This document shows, piece after piece, positions 7,944 to 16,685 of a stretch of 64,000 bases of DNA. A model generated the notes under the pieces. It had not been told where the DNA came from. It saw only the letters and a list, made by a program, of their open reading frames with translations, and made no database searches. The stretch spans positions 41,638 through 105,637 of the forward strand of contig JAPOKA010000002.1 in the NCBI GenBank assembly GCA_029977865.1, given 5' to 3'. Source of the DNA: a bacterium (GTDB lineage Bacteria; Planctomycetota; Phycisphaerae; Phycisphaerales; SM1A02). Every line of letters starts with the position of its first letter. The stretch's first letter is position 1. The position numbers and the translations under genes were made by a program.

Positions 7944-9728
7944 ATGGATGCCTTGAACTCGTTCCTCGACGCGGTGAACACCGTCCTCTGGCACGACGCG
8001 GTGCTCTACACCGTGCTCTCGGTGGGCGTGCTCTTCACGCTGTGGAGCGGATTTTCCCAGTACCGCGCCCTGACCCACGGCGTGGCGGTCATTCGCGGCC
8101 GCTACGACCGCAAGGACGATCCCGGCGCGATCAACCACTTCCAGGCGCTCTCGACGGCCCTCTCGGGCACGGTGGGTCTCGGCAACATTGCCGGTGTGGC
8201 GGTTGCGGTCTCGCTCGGCGGACCCGGCGCCGTCTTCTGGATGTGGGTCGTCGGCGCGGTGGGCATGGCCCTCAAGCTCACCGAGGTGACGCAGTCGATG
8301 CTCTACCGCGACACCAGCGATCCCGACAATCCCCGCGGCGGGCCGATGTACGTCTGCAAGCGCGGATTCGCCGCGATCTCGCCCGGCCTCGCTCCGCTGG
8401 GATGGCTGCTCGGCGCGATCTTCTGCGTGACGGTGATCATCTCGACCATCACCGGCGGCAACATGTTCCAGGCGTGGAACGTCGCCGCGATCACCCAGAC
8501 CTACATCCCGGCGATGCCGCCGATCCTCGTCGGAATCATCCTGACTCTGGTGGTCGGCGCCGTGATCATCGGCGGCATCAAGCGAATCGGTTCCGTCACC
8601 GGCCGTCTGGTGCCGTTCATGTGCGGGCTGTACATGCTCGGCGCGATCACGGTGCTGATCCTCGAGATCCACAACATTCCCGCCATGCTGCGGCTCATCG
8701 TCATGAGCGGCTTGCCCGGATTCCTCGGAGGCGAGAGCGTGAATCCCGAAGGAGCCTTCCTCGGAGGCACTTTCGGCTACGCGTTCCTCTGGGGCATGAA
8801 GCGAGCCCTGTTCTCCAATGAAGCCGGCCAGGGATCCGCGCCCATCGCGCACAGCGCCGCCAAGACCGACGAGCCGGTCCGCGAAGGCGTGGTCGCCGGC
8901 CTCGAGCCGTTCATCGACACCCTCGTGGTCTGCACCATCACCGCGCTGGTGGTGATCAGTTCGGGTGCATGGAACCGCGGCCCCGCGGCGGAGTTCGCCG
9001 AGACCCCGGGCATCGTGCAGGCCCGGGACGCGGACGGACAGCCGATCGCCGGCGAGTGGGTGCCCGCGACCACCCTGCTTCCCAAGAAGTCCGATGAGGA
9101 GATCGCGGTGAGCGAGATGTGGCGGGAGGGCGACAGTCTCTTCGTGATCGTCAACGGCGACCTCGACGACAACACCGGCCGGAGTCTGCACCGCCTGTTC
9201 GGCACGGTGGTGGCGGGCGACGGCGATGGCATGCTGATCTCGTGGAGTCCCTACGACTCTCCCAACAAGCCGACGCTCGAGGGTCCCGGGATCCATCTCG
9301 ATCTCAAGGGATCCTCATTGACCGGCTACGCCTTCGATCGAGCGATCCCGGGCATGGGCATGTGGGTGGTGACGCTCGCATCCTGGCTCTTCGCCATCTC
9401 CACCATCATCTCCTGGAGCTACTACGGGGAGCAGGCGACCGACTTCCTCTTCGGTCGCTGGGCGGTCGTCCCCTACAAGCTGGTCTACTGCCTCGCGATC
9501 CTGATCTCGACGGTGCCGGGCCTCATCGCCACCGACGCGGAGCTCGACGGGCTGACCGCGCTCGGCACCGGCGTCATGCTCTGGGCGAACATCCCGATCA
9601 TGCTCATCTTTGGGCCGATCGCGATGCGCTCCTACCACGATTACATGCGCCGACTCAAGTCCGGCGAGATGAAGGGCCACGACTTCCCGAACGTGACCGA
9701 TGTGATCGAGGGACGCGACATCAAGTGA
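7944..9728 (+). CDS. Alanine/glycine:cation symporter family protein (AGCS)
   Basis: An inner-membrane secondary transporter of the AlsT/DagA family, moving Ala or Gly with Na+ or H+. 594 residues, with about 11 hydrophobic segments. Family hallmarks are GTVGLGNIAGVAVAV near residue 76 and FSNEAGQGSAPIAHSAA near 290. The start at ATG 7944 is preferred over 7917 because GGAG precedes it and family proteins begin just before the first amphipathic helix. A hydrophilic segment of about 100 residues (about 352-462, EFAETPGIV to LDLKGSSL) sits in a loop between membrane segments. Most family members of about 450-500 residues lack it. Substrate not provable from sequence. Confidence 0.9.
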   Translation: MDALNSFLDAVNTVLWHDAVLYTVLSVGVLFTLWSGFSQYRALTHGVAVIRGRYDRKDDPGAINHFQALSTALSGTVGLGNIAGVAVAVSLGGPGAVFWMWVVGAVGMALKLTEVTQSMLYRDTSDPDNPRGGPMYVCKRGFAAISPGLAPLGWLLGAIFCVTVIISTITGGNMFQAWNVAAITQTYIPAMPPILVGIILTLVVGAVIIGGIKRIGSVTGRLVPFMCGLYMLGAITVLILEIHNIPAMLRLIVMSGLPGFLGGESVNPEGAFLGGTFGYAFLWGMKRALFSNEAGQGSAPIAHSAAKTDEPVREGVVAGLEPFIDTLVVCTITALVVISSGAWNRGPAAEFAETPGIVQARDADGQPIAGEWVPATTLLPKKSDEEIAVSEMWREGDSLFVIVNGDLDDNTGRSLHRLFGTVVAGDGDGMLISWSPYDSPNKPTLEGPGIHLDLKGSSLTGYAFDRAIPGMGMWVVTLASWLFAISTIISWSYYGEQATDFLFGRWAVVPYKLVYCLAILISTVPGLIATDAELDGLTALGTGVMLWANIPIMLIFGPIAMRSYHDYMRRLKSGEMKGHDFPNVTDVIEGRDIK

Positions 9729-9736
9729 CGTCGCCG

Positions 9737-9778
9737 AGCCTCGGGATCGGACGGCGTCGCTCGTCCCTTCCCGAGGCT
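9737..9778. terminator. Long nested hairpin between convergent genes
   Basis: AGCCTCGGGA (9737-9746) pairs exactly with TCCCGAGGCT (9769-9778). Inside it GGACG pairs with CGTCC. It separates the AGCS stop at 9728 from the lpxB stop at 9779 and probably ends both transcripts. Confidence 0.7.
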
Positions 9779-10981
9779 TCAGGCGGGTCGTCCGGTGCGG
9801 TCGAGCAGGTCGAGGATCGCGCTCGACGACTCGGTGGCGAAGTCGTGGCCACGGAACTGGGTCAGCACCCGCTTGAGCGAGAGTTGCGCCTCGGCGGCCA
9901 CGCGAGAGTCCTTGAGATAGGTCTCGACCGCCTCCACGATTCGCCCGGGACCGCCGCAGTAGGGCACGAACTCCGGAACGATCCGCTCGCCGGCGAGGAC
10001 GTTTGGCAGCAGTCGATCGGGAATCCGCAGCATGATCTTCGCCACCACCACTCCGAGCGGGCTGGTGCGATAGACGCCGACCATGGGTTTCATCTGACGA
10101 GCCACATCGAGGCTCACCGTTCCCGAGACGGTGAGGGCCACGTCGCACCAGTGCACCGCCGCATCGAGGATGTCGTTGCCACCGCCGCGTGCGTCGCCGC
10201 TGACCACATGCAGTCCGGTCGGCAGCGACGGGTACTTGGCGCGGATCCCGGCGGCGATCTCGGGCGTCGCGGCCACGATGAGGCCGCCGGTGCCGTGCCG
10301 GAGCGCCTGCAGTTCCGCGAATACCCGCATCAGCAGAGCGAGGTTCTTGCGAATCTCGCTGCTGCGGCTGCCGGGAAGCATGAGGATCCGCGGCCGGCCG
10401 CGGGGCAGCCCCTTGGCCCGCTCATCGAGCTCGCCGCGATCGATCTCGCGGTTGATGACGGGATGGCCCACGAACTTCGCCGGGATCCCGCGCTCGCGGA
10501 ACCACTGCTCTTCGAAGGGAAGCAGGCAGAGGACCAGATCGGTGATCCGTTGCAGCTTCTTGCGGCGCCACGGCCCCCAGGCCCAGTACTGCGGCGCCAC
10601 CAGATGGACCACGCGGGCGCCGCCGCGACGGAGCCGTTGCGCGATCGGGGTGTTGGCGGCCGGCGAGTCGACGGGAACGTGCAGCGCCACTCGGTTGCGG
10701 GCGGCGAAGGTCTCGATCCGCTTCAACTCGCCGAAGAAGGACCCGATTCGCTTCAGGCTCGGCACCGCGATCACGCCGTCGCCGGCGGTCTGCTCCACCA
10801 CCTCCGCGCCGGCCGCGGCCATCCGCGGACCGCCCCACGCGAAGATCGGCCGCGACGGATCCCGGGCACGCAGTGCGCGAATCACCGGGGCCGCGTGCGC
10901 ATCGCCGCTCGGCTCGAACGCGGTGAAGAGGATCGGCGCCTTGGCGGGAGTCTCGTCTTCGACGACGGCGCTCGTGGTCAC
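9779..10981 (-). CDS. lpxB: Lipid-A-disaccharide synthase
   Basis: A GT-B-type glycosyltransferase that joins UDP-2,3-diacylglucosamine and lipid X into the lipid A disaccharide, at the inner face of the membrane. Visible motifs are FEPSGDAHAAPVIRAL near the N-terminus, VDSPAANTPIAQRLR, PQYWAWGPWRRKK, LPFEEQWF and FVGHPV. Also present are LMLPGSRSSEI and the donor-site stretch DVALTVSGTVSLDVA. 400 residues from GTG 10981, close to the usual 380-390. The ribosome site is weak. The presence of this gene implies a lipid A outer membrane. It agrees with the arn genes at 29-40 kb. No other raetz-pathway gene is adjacent. Confidence 0.92.
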   Translation of the reverse strand: MTTSAVVEDETPAKAPILFTAFEPSGDAHAAPVIRALRARDPSRPIFAWGGPRMAAAGAEVVEQTAGDGVIAVPSLKRIGSFFGELKRIETFAARNRVALHVPVDSPAANTPIAQRLRRGGARVVHLVAPQYWAWGPWRRKKLQRITDLVLCLLPFEEQWFRERGIPAKFVGHPVINREIDRGELDERAKGLPRGRPRILMLPGSRSSEIRKNLALLMRVFAELQALRHGTGGLIVAATPEIAAGIRAKYPSLPTGLHVVSGDARGGGNDILDAAVHWCDVALTVSGTVSLDVARQMKPMVGVYRTSPLGVVVAKIMLRIPDRLLPNVLAGERIVPEFVPYCGGPGRIVEAVETYLKDSRVAAEAQLSLKRVLTQFRGHDFATESSSAILDLLDRTGRPA

Positions 10982-11126
10982 GCGGCGTTCCGAAACGGGG
11001 CGAAGGAAGGAGTCGACTCCCCCGAGGCGTGAGGATACCGCCCCGCACCGACCACGCGCACGCATCACCATTGCGTCCCCCGATATCCTCCTGCCCTTCC
11101 GCCCCTTCCCGAACCCGAGCCGTTCC

Positions 11127-12920
11127 ATGCCCAGGCGCACCCATCGTTGCGGAGAACTCCGCGAGTCCCACGTCGGATCGAACGTCGTCCTCAATGGCTG
11201 GGTCGACGTCTGCCGCGATCAGGGTCGCGGCCTCGTCTTCGTGGATGTCCGCGACCGCGAAGGACTGACGCAGGCGGTCTTCGAAGCCTCCGCCGAGTCG
11301 AGCGACGTGGTGGCGCTCGCCCGTAGCCTCAAGCGCGAGGACGTGGTGGCGGTCTCGGGCACAGTGCGGTTGCGCACCGCCGGCCCCAATCCCCGCCTTG
11401 CGACCGGTGCGGTCGAGATCGCCGCCACCGGCCTCGAGATCCTCAACCGCGCCGAGCATCCGCCGATCCTGCCCGACGATGCCGAGGCCGCGAAGATGGA
11501 CGAGGAAGTGCGGCTGCGGCACCGGCACCTCGACCTGCGCCGCCCGCGCATGCAGGCGATCCTCGGCCTGCGATCGAAGGTCACCCGAATCGCTCGGGAG
11601 TACTTCCACGATCGCGGTTTCCTCGAGGTCGAGACGCCGCTGCTCATCCGCTCGACCCCCGAGGGCGCTCGCGACTTCGTGGTGCCTTCTCGCCTGCATG
11701 CAGGCGAGTTCTACGCCCTGCCGCAGAGCCCGCAGCTGTTCAAGCAGATCCTCATGGTGGCCGGATGCGACCGCTATCTGCAGATCTGCCGCTGCCTCCG
11801 CGACGAGGATCCGCGGGCCGATCGCCAGGCGGAGTTCAGCCAGATCGATCTGGAGATGAGCTTCACAGACCGCGACGAGGTGATCGAGACCATGGGCGGC
11901 TTCGCGCAGCAACTCTGGAAGGAGACCCTCGGGGTCGAGATTCCCGAGATCCCGCGGATGAGCTGGGCGGACGCGATGAATCGATTCGGCATCGACCGTC
12001 CCGACCTTCGCTTCGGACTCGAGCTCGTCGACGTCTCCGACCTCGTCGCCGAGTCGCCCTTCGCAGTCTTCACCGACGCCCTCGCCGCCACCCACCTCGG
12101 TCGCGCGGGGTGTGTGAAGGCGATTCGCGTGCCCGGCGGGGCCACCACCGTCACCCGCAAGTCGATCGACGCGCTGACCGAGTTCGTGAAGCGGTTCGGG
12201 CTCGGCGGCCTCCCGACCGTCAAGGTGACCGAGCAGGGATTCGAGACCGGCATCGCCAAGTTTCTCGATGGCTGCGCCGCCACCCTGCGCGAGCGGCTCG
12301 GTGCTGTCGCTGGCGATCTCATCGTCTTCGGCCCCGGCCGCTGGGAGACCGTCTGCAAGGCGCTCGGCGAGTTGCGGCTGCGCCTTGGACGCGAACTCGG
12401 CCTCATCGACGAGACCCGCTGGGAATTCCTATGGGTCGTCGATTTCCCGATGTTCGAGTTCGACGAGGACGGCAATCGCTGGGTGGCGCTGCATCACCCC
12501 TTCACCGCGCCGTTGCCCGGTCAGGAGCCGCTGCTCGAGTCGGATCCGGGCGGGTGCCTCTCCGCGGGCTACGACCTCGTGTGCAATGGTTCCGAGATCG
12601 CCGGAGGTTCGATCCGCATCCACCGCCAGGATGTGCAGAAGAAGGTCTTCGAACTGATCGGACTCGGCCCCGAGGAGGCAGAGGCCAAGTTCGGATTTCT
12701 GCTGCGGGCCCTGCGTCATGGTGCGCCGCCGCACGGCGGCATCGCCTTCGGCCTCGACCGCGTGGTGATGCACCTCGCGGGCACCGACAACATCCGCGAC
12801 GTCATCGCCTTCCCCAAGACCCAGAGCGGCGCCGACCTTCTTTGCGAGGCCCCATCGGAGATCGACGCCGCTCAACTCGACGAGCTGCGCCTCGCGGTCA
12901 AGCCCCCGCCGAAGCCCTGA
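11127..12920 (+). CDS. aspS: Aspartyl-tRNA synthetase, bacterial type
   Basis: Class II aminoacyl-tRNA synthetase charging tRNA-Asp. 597 residues, typical of the bacterial type. The N-terminal OB-fold anticodon domain occupies about 1-110 (GWVDVCRDQGRGLVFVDVRD). The catalytic core has motif 2 around residue 221 (CRCLRDEDPRADRQAEFSQ). A GAD insertion domain lies at about 290-410, and motif 3 at about 541 (AFGLDRVVM). ATG start at 11127. The position that is L in strictly Asp-specific and H in Asp/Asn-mischarging enzymes (RDLG or RDHG) reads RDQG, so discrimination cannot be judged. Divergent from lpxB. Confidence 0.97.
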   Translation: MPRRTHRCGELRESHVGSNVVLNGWVDVCRDQGRGLVFVDVRDREGLTQAVFEASAESSDVVALARSLKREDVVAVSGTVRLRTAGPNPRLATGAVEIAATGLEILNRAEHPPILPDDAEAAKMDEEVRLRHRHLDLRRPRMQAILGLRSKVTRIAREYFHDRGFLEVETPLLIRSTPEGARDFVVPSRLHAGEFYALPQSPQLFKQILMVAGCDRYLQICRCLRDEDPRADRQAEFSQIDLEMSFTDRDEVIETMGGFAQQLWKETLGVEIPEIPRMSWADAMNRFGIDRPDLRFGLELVDVSDLVAESPFAVFTDALAATHLGRAGCVKAIRVPGGATTVTRKSIDALTEFVKRFGLGGLPTVKVTEQGFETGIAKFLDGCAATLRERLGAVAGDLIVFGPGRWETVCKALGELRLRLGRELGLIDETRWEFLWVVDFPMFEFDEDGNRWVALHHPFTAPLPGQEPLLESDPGGCLSAGYDLVCNGSEIAGGSIRIHRQDVQKKVFELIGLGPEEAEAKFGFLLRALRHGAPPHGGIAFGLDRVVMHLAGTDNIRDVIAFPKTQSGADLLCEAPSEIDAAQLDELRLAVKPPPKP

Positions 12921-12995
12921 GTCGCCGCCGCAGGGAGCTCGCGCGATTCGCCTCGTCTTTTTGAGCGGTTCGGCGGATCGAGGTAGTCTTGGGAG

Positions 12996-14342
12996 ATGCA
13001 CCGCTCCGGCGCCTGGCTCACCGCGCTCATCCTGATCGGCCTCGTTCTGGGCGGCATCGTGGGAGAGGTGCTCCACGCCAATCAGCAGGAGGAGACGGTC
13101 GCCGCGATGATGTCGTGGGGCGATCTCATCCTGATCCGGCCGCTCAAGGCGCTGGTCATTCCCATCGTGCTGTTCAGCGTGCTGGTCGGGGTCACCTCGA
13201 TCGGCAATCCCTCGAGGCTCGGGGTGATCGGCGGCGCGACCCTGGTGTACTACCTCGCCACCATGCTCTCGGCGGTCGTGCTCGGTGCCGTGCTGGTCAC
13301 CAGCATCCGCCCGGGGGAGGGCCTCCCTCCCGAGACCGTGGCCTCGCTGCAAAGCGCAGGCGTTGCCGAGTTCGAGCGCCAGGAGGCGCTCCGCTCGAGA
13401 ATCGAAGACGCCTCCGATCTCGGCATGGGCGGCGCGTGGTCGAGCATCGTCGACCAGCTGGTTCCCGCCAACGTCTTTGAGGAGATGGTCGCGGTGCGAC
13501 CGCTCGGCGTGATCGTGTTCGCCCTCGCGCTCGGGCTCGCGCTCGCCGCGGGTGGCTCCGCCGCCACTCCGGCGATTCGCGTCATCGCCTCCCTCTTCGA
13601 CGCGCTGATGCGGCTGGTGCGCTGGATCATCTGGCTGACTCCGATCGGGGTCTTTCTGCTCGTCGCGGGCACGGTCGGCCGCATCGGTATGGCGGAACTC
13701 GTCGGGCCCATGGCCAAGTACATGCTGACCGTCGTGGTCGGACTCGCGATCCACGGATTCATCGTCCTGCCGCTGGTGCTGTGGTTCTTCGTGCGCATCA
13801 ATCCCTTCGGCTTCATGTGGAGAATGAGGCGAGCGCTGCTGACGGCCTTCGGCACCGACTCCAGTTCGGCGACGCTTCCGGTCACCATCGAGACCGCGCA
13901 GGTCGAGGCCGGGTGCTCCAAGCGGGCGAGCGGCTTCGTGCTTCCGCTCGGCGCCACCGTGAACATGGACGGCACCGCGCTCTACGAGGCGGTCGCGGTG
14001 GTCTTCCTGTTCCAGCTCTTCGGAGTGGAACTCACCCTCACCGAGCTGGTGGTGGTGGTGATCACGGCCACCCTCGCGGCGGTTGGCGCGGCAGGCATTC
14101 CCTCCGCGGGGCTGGTGACCATGGTGATCGTGATCAGTTCGGTGAACACCAGCCTTGCCGGCCACAGCGATGCCGCCCTGCCCATGGCGGCGATCGGAAT
14201 CCTGTGGGGGGTCGATCGCATCCTGGACATGTGCCGGACCACCGTGAACGTCTGGGGCGACGCCGTCGGGGCGAGGATCATCACCCAGATCGCCCCCGAC
14301 GAAGAGCCGAATGACGAGGCCGCTTCGGCATCGGCGATCTGA
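12996..14342 (+). CDS. Dicarboxylate/amino acid:cation symporter (DAACS family)
   Basis: An inner-membrane sodium- or proton-coupled carrier of the GltP/DctA type, 448 residues with about eight membrane spans and two re-entrant hairpins. Hallmarks are the first hairpin serine motif TDSSSATLPVT, the NMDGTALYEAV segment in TM7 that binds cation, and the second hairpin GAAGIPSAGLV. A WGVDRILDMCRTTVNVWGD segment in TM8 provides the Asp and Arg that contact acidic substrates. Arg in this position suggests dicarboxylate or acidic amino acid transport. A polar stretch of about 50 residues (about 100-160) after TM3 is longer than in many relatives. Confidence 0.92.
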   Translation: MHRSGAWLTALILIGLVLGGIVGEVLHANQQEETVAAMMSWGDLILIRPLKALVIPIVLFSVLVGVTSIGNPSRLGVIGGATLVYYLATMLSAVVLGAVLVTSIRPGEGLPPETVASLQSAGVAEFERQEALRSRIEDASDLGMGGAWSSIVDQLVPANVFEEMVAVRPLGVIVFALALGLALAAGGSAATPAIRVIASLFDALMRLVRWIIWLTPIGVFLLVAGTVGRIGMAELVGPMAKYMLTVVVGLAIHGFIVLPLVLWFFVRINPFGFMWRMRRALLTAFGTDSSSATLPVTIETAQVEAGCSKRASGFVLPLGATVNMDGTALYEAVAVVFLFQLFGVELTLTELVVVVITATLAAVGAAGIPSAGLVTMVIVISSVNTSLAGHSDAALPMAAIGILWGVDRILDMCRTTVNVWGDAVGARIITQIAPDEEPNDEAASASAI

Positions 14343-14372
14343 GCGGGATACCCTTTCGACCCGAGATCGCCC

Positions 14373-14624
14373 GTGACCGCCTCCGAACCCGTCACCATCC
14401 CGCTCGAAGCCCGCGTCGCCTCGGTGATCGAGGCGATCCGACCGGCGATCCGCTCAGACGGGGGCGACCTCGAACTGGTCGCCGTGGCAGCGGATGGACA
14501 GGTCCAGATCCGCCTTCTCGGGGCGTGCGTGGGCTGCCCCTCCGCCGATGCCACCTTGCATCACTTCATCGAGCGGGCCCTGGTGGAGGTCCCGGGGGTC
14601 TCCGGAGTGATCGCGGTCCCCTGA
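14373..14624 (+). CDS. NifU C-terminal-like (Nfu) Fe-S scaffold protein
   Basis: An 83-residue protein consisting of one Nfu domain. VIEAIRPAIRSDGGDLELVAV is followed by the cluster-binding CxxC in GACVGCPSAD and by GVSGVIAVP at the end. Such proteins carry a 4Fe-4S cluster to client enzymes as a dimer. GTG start at 14373, 30 nt after the symporter stop, same direction. No isc or suf genes are adjacent; the Mrp carrier at 4561 is the only other Fe-S factor in the window. Confidence 0.92.
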   Translation: MTASEPVTIPLEARVASVIEAIRPAIRSDGGDLELVAVAADGQVQIRLLGACVGCPSADATLHHFIERALVEVPGVSGVIAVP

Positions 14625-14766
14625 GGTCGAGGATCCGCGGCCGGATCGGCTGTCAGGCGGTTCCCTTTGGCCGAATTGGAGCTACCCTGTGCAGGTCGGC
14701 GTCCGGTTTGCCCATTGGGTGAACGAGGTCCTTCGCCGGCCGAGCTCGCGTGCGGAGGTTTGAGCG

Positions 14767-15000
14767 ATGCTGGTCATCACCCGACGGGAAGGCGAGGAAG
14801 TAGTGATCGGCAACCCGGCGGCCCCGCTCGGGGTGGTGCGGATCGCTCAGATCAAGGGGGATCGAGTGCGTGTCGCCTTCGAGTTTCCTCGCGAGGTCGA
14901 GGTGCATCGCCGCGAGGTCGCGGAGCAGATCGCCTCCAACGAGAACGCCGGATCGCCCCCGGTGGTCGGATCGATCCGGCCTGCCGCGGAAGGCTCCTGA
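14767..15000 (+). CDS. csrA: Carbon storage regulator CsrA
   Basis: RNA-binding translational regulator that recognises GGA in hairpin loops. 77 residues. The core begins MLVITRREGEEVVIG and continues to EVEVHRREVAEQI, matching the dimeric beta-barrel. The RNA-contact Arg in strand 1 (TRR) and the VHR motif are present. The C-terminal tail of about 20 residues is longer and proline-rich (AGSPPVVGSIRPAAEGS). No flagellar genes or fliW are near, so its target in this organism is not indicated. Two hairpins follow at 15031 and 15074. Confidence 0.95.
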   Translation: MLVITRREGEEVVIGNPAAPLGVVRIAQIKGDRVRVAFEFPREVEVHRREVAEQIASNENAGSPPVVGSIRPAAEGS

Positions 15001-15030
15001 GCCCGACGCCGATTCCTGAGACCGACGAGA

Positions 15031-15058
15031 CATCGCCCGCGGCAAGCCGCGGGCGATG
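15031..15058 (+). terminator. 13-bp hairpin after csrA
   Basis: CATCGCCCGCGGC pairs exactly with GCCGCGGGCGATG, with AA at the tip. It begins 31 nt after the csrA stop. No T-run follows, only CTTCC. Confidence 0.65.
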
Positions 15059-15073
15059 CTTCCGACCGAGCAA

Positions 15074-15105
15074 TCGCCTCCGCCCCTCTTCAGGAACGGA
15101 GGCGA
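15074..15105 (+). terminator. Second hairpin after csrA, with T-run
   Basis: TCGCCTCCG pairs exactly with CGGAGGCGA around a 14-nt loop and is followed by ACGTTTTGG. Probably a backup terminator. Confidence 0.5.
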
Positions 15106-15397
15106 ACGTTTTGGTGCGGGACCTACCCGCCTGCCTCGGAACGGGCGTCCGCTGCCCGCGTGTTTCCGAGGGTGCTGGCCGTCCTTGGCCGCAGCAGCGA
15201 CGACGGGATGGCAAGGCGGGTGCAAGACCTCGCCTGTCCCAGGCGGATCGGAGCAGGGCCGATCCCCCTCGAGGCGACGCCGATCCGTGGCATCACACTC
15301 GAACTGGCGCCGGCAATGCCGGCGATCCCGTGCCCGCAACGCGATGCCGTCCGTGGCACCGCGCGGGGCCTGTCGCGTCGAGGAGCAACGACGCCCC

Positions 15398-15871
15398 TCA
15401 TGAGGAGTTCCTTCTCCCGGCGTCGGAGAGGGCTGCGCGAGCACGTCTCCAGACGTCGGCGTGGGTGGCCTGCAGGGAGGACTGCTCGGTCTCCCAGCGG
15501 GCCGGAGTCATGAGTTCGAGGTGATCGCGCACGCCGGCGATCACCACCGCCGACTCGATCCCGAAGCCCCGCAGCAGTCGATCCGGAATCCGCACCCTGC
15601 CCGCCGCATCGAGGGTGCAACGGGAGGCCTGCGAGAAGAGATGCCGCTCGAAGGCCAAGAGGTCCTCGTCGCCAAGGAGCGATCCCCCGAGCGCTTCGGC
15701 GAATCGCTCGAAGGTCCGCTCCGGCCAAAGCCAAAGGGTTTCGTTCGCGCCCGGTGCCGCGATCAGCGCTTCGCCGTGGGTCGCGGGATCGAGCACCGAT
15801 CGCACCTCGGCGGGAATCGCGAGGCGGCCTTTGGGATCGATGGTGTGGTCGAACTTGCCGAGCAGAAGCAC
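15398..15871 (-). CDS. mraZ: MraZ transcriptional regulator
   Basis: A DNA-binding protein of the MraZ/AbrB-like fold, 157 residues. It has two tandem domains. The first opens MLLLGKFDHTIDPKGRLAIP with the DxKGR signature. The second contains CTLDAAGRVRIPDRLL with the matching DxxGR signature. MraZ normally represses its own promoter at the head of the division and cell-wall cluster. Here no rsmH, ftsL or mur gene follows on the minus strand. The protein therefore stands alone, as reported for other lineages with a dispersed dcw cluster. Upstream direct repeats (15911-15943) are the likely autoregulatory site. Confidence 0.93.
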   Translation of the reverse strand: MLLLGKFDHTIDPKGRLAIPAEVRSVLDPATHGEALIAAPGANETLWLWPERTFERFAEALGGSLLGDEDLLAFERHLFSQASRCTLDAAGRVRIPDRLLRGFGIESAVVIAGVRDHLELMTPARWETEQSSLQATHADVWRRARAALSDAGRRNSS

Positions 15872-15910
15872 GCATCACCGTCCTCGTGGGGGCTCGGAGG
15901 GACACTAATC

Positions 15911-15943
15911 CACTTCGCCCCACTCTGCAACACTTTTTCCCAC
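15911..15943 (-). promoter_or_regulatory. Four MraZ-box-like direct repeats
   Basis: Read on the minus strand, GTG triplets begin at 15943, 15933, 15923 and 15913, exactly 10 nt apart. Three of the four are GTGG; the other is GTGT. The three boxes nearer the gene are preceded by AAA, AGA and GAA. Known MraZ operators are direct repeats of a TGGG or AAAGTG core with a 10-bp period. The array ends 40 nt before the mraZ start, so autoregulation is likely. Confidence 0.7.
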
Positions 15944-16090
15944 AACACACCACCAAGTGGGCGATCAAGGTCCGAGAGCCAATGCAACCATCTTCAGGAA
16001 CTGGACTTGCATTTCCCACCATTCATCCACAAGGCTCGATTGGCTGTTTCGATTGGTCGATCTCCCCCACTCCGCTTCGGCGAACCACCC

Positions 16091-16648
16091 ATGAGCAGAT
16101 CGGTGCCAGATCCCTGTCACGACGCGGCGTGCGAGGCGCTCGCTCAGGTGCCCCACGGGAGATTCCTGCTCACCGCCGCCGCCGGCGACGTCCGGGCGGG
16201 CCTGCTCGTGGACTGGGTCTCGCCCTGCGGAAGCTCGCCCCCCTCGATCATGCTCGCGCTGCCCAAGGGGCAACCGATCAGTCCGCTGATCCGAGACAGC
16301 CGCCACTTCGGCTTGGCGTTGATCCGCGGCGTCGATCCGCTCGTCGAGCGGCTCTTCGCCTCGCGTCAGGAGAGTGACGTCTTCCTCGGACTCACGTTCC
16401 ACCTCGGCCCACACGGATCACCGATCCTCGACCGCGGCGAGTGGGCACTCGAATGCGAGTTGATGCGTCACCTCGACATCGAGAGCGACTGCGAGCTCTA
16501 CGTGGGCATCGTCCGCAGCATCGAACGATCGCCGCAGCCGCCTCGGCCGGCGAGCCGAGTGGCTCGAACCGACGAGCCCCGCGCAGCGGTCAAGGTCGAT
16601 GAGCCTCGCCGCAGCACCATGCCGAATCCGCGACGCTCCGACCGCTGA
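16091..16648 (+). CDS. Flavin reductase-like (FMN-binding) domain protein
   Basis: A 185-residue protein resembling the flavin reductase-like split-barrel family. The N-terminal region has AGLLVDWVSPCGSSPPSIML, the counterpart of the flavin-binding VTW-S strand-loop. LPKGQPISPLIRDSRHFGL follows, the counterpart of the conserved nnRxS-phi-E-F segment. The C-terminal 35 residues are a Pro/Arg-rich tail. Members bind FMN and reduce it with NAD(P)H, or act as oxygenase partners. No partner gene is adjacent. Start at ATG 16091 gives the expected N-terminus. Confidence 0.75.
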   Translation: MSRSVPDPCHDAACEALAQVPHGRFLLTAAAGDVRAGLLVDWVSPCGSSPPSIMLALPKGQPISPLIRDSRHFGLALIRGVDPLVERLFASRQESDVFLGLTFHLGPHGSPILDRGEWALECELMRHLDIESDCELYVGIVRSIERSPQPPRPASRVARTDEPRAAVKVDEPRRSTMPNPRRSDR

Positions 16649-16685
16649 TCCTCGACGTGATCGCCCTGCCGCGTAGGATCGACTC

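Larger units (their letters stand above)
15001..15397. other. Gene-free 397-nt gap after csrA
   Basis: Holds two hairpins (listed separately) and a short GCCGGCAATGCCGGC palindrome near 15312-15326. No frame on either strand looks protein-like. I looked for RNase P RNA and 6S RNA signatures on both strands and did not find them. It also contains the 3' flank of mraZ. Confidence 0.5.

Noticed and set aside
15060..15397. Possible RNase P RNA, 6S RNA or other structured RNA in the csrA-mraZ gap
   Set aside because: Both strands were read for the conserved RNase P core and a 6S-like open-bubble stem; neither was found, only short hairpins.
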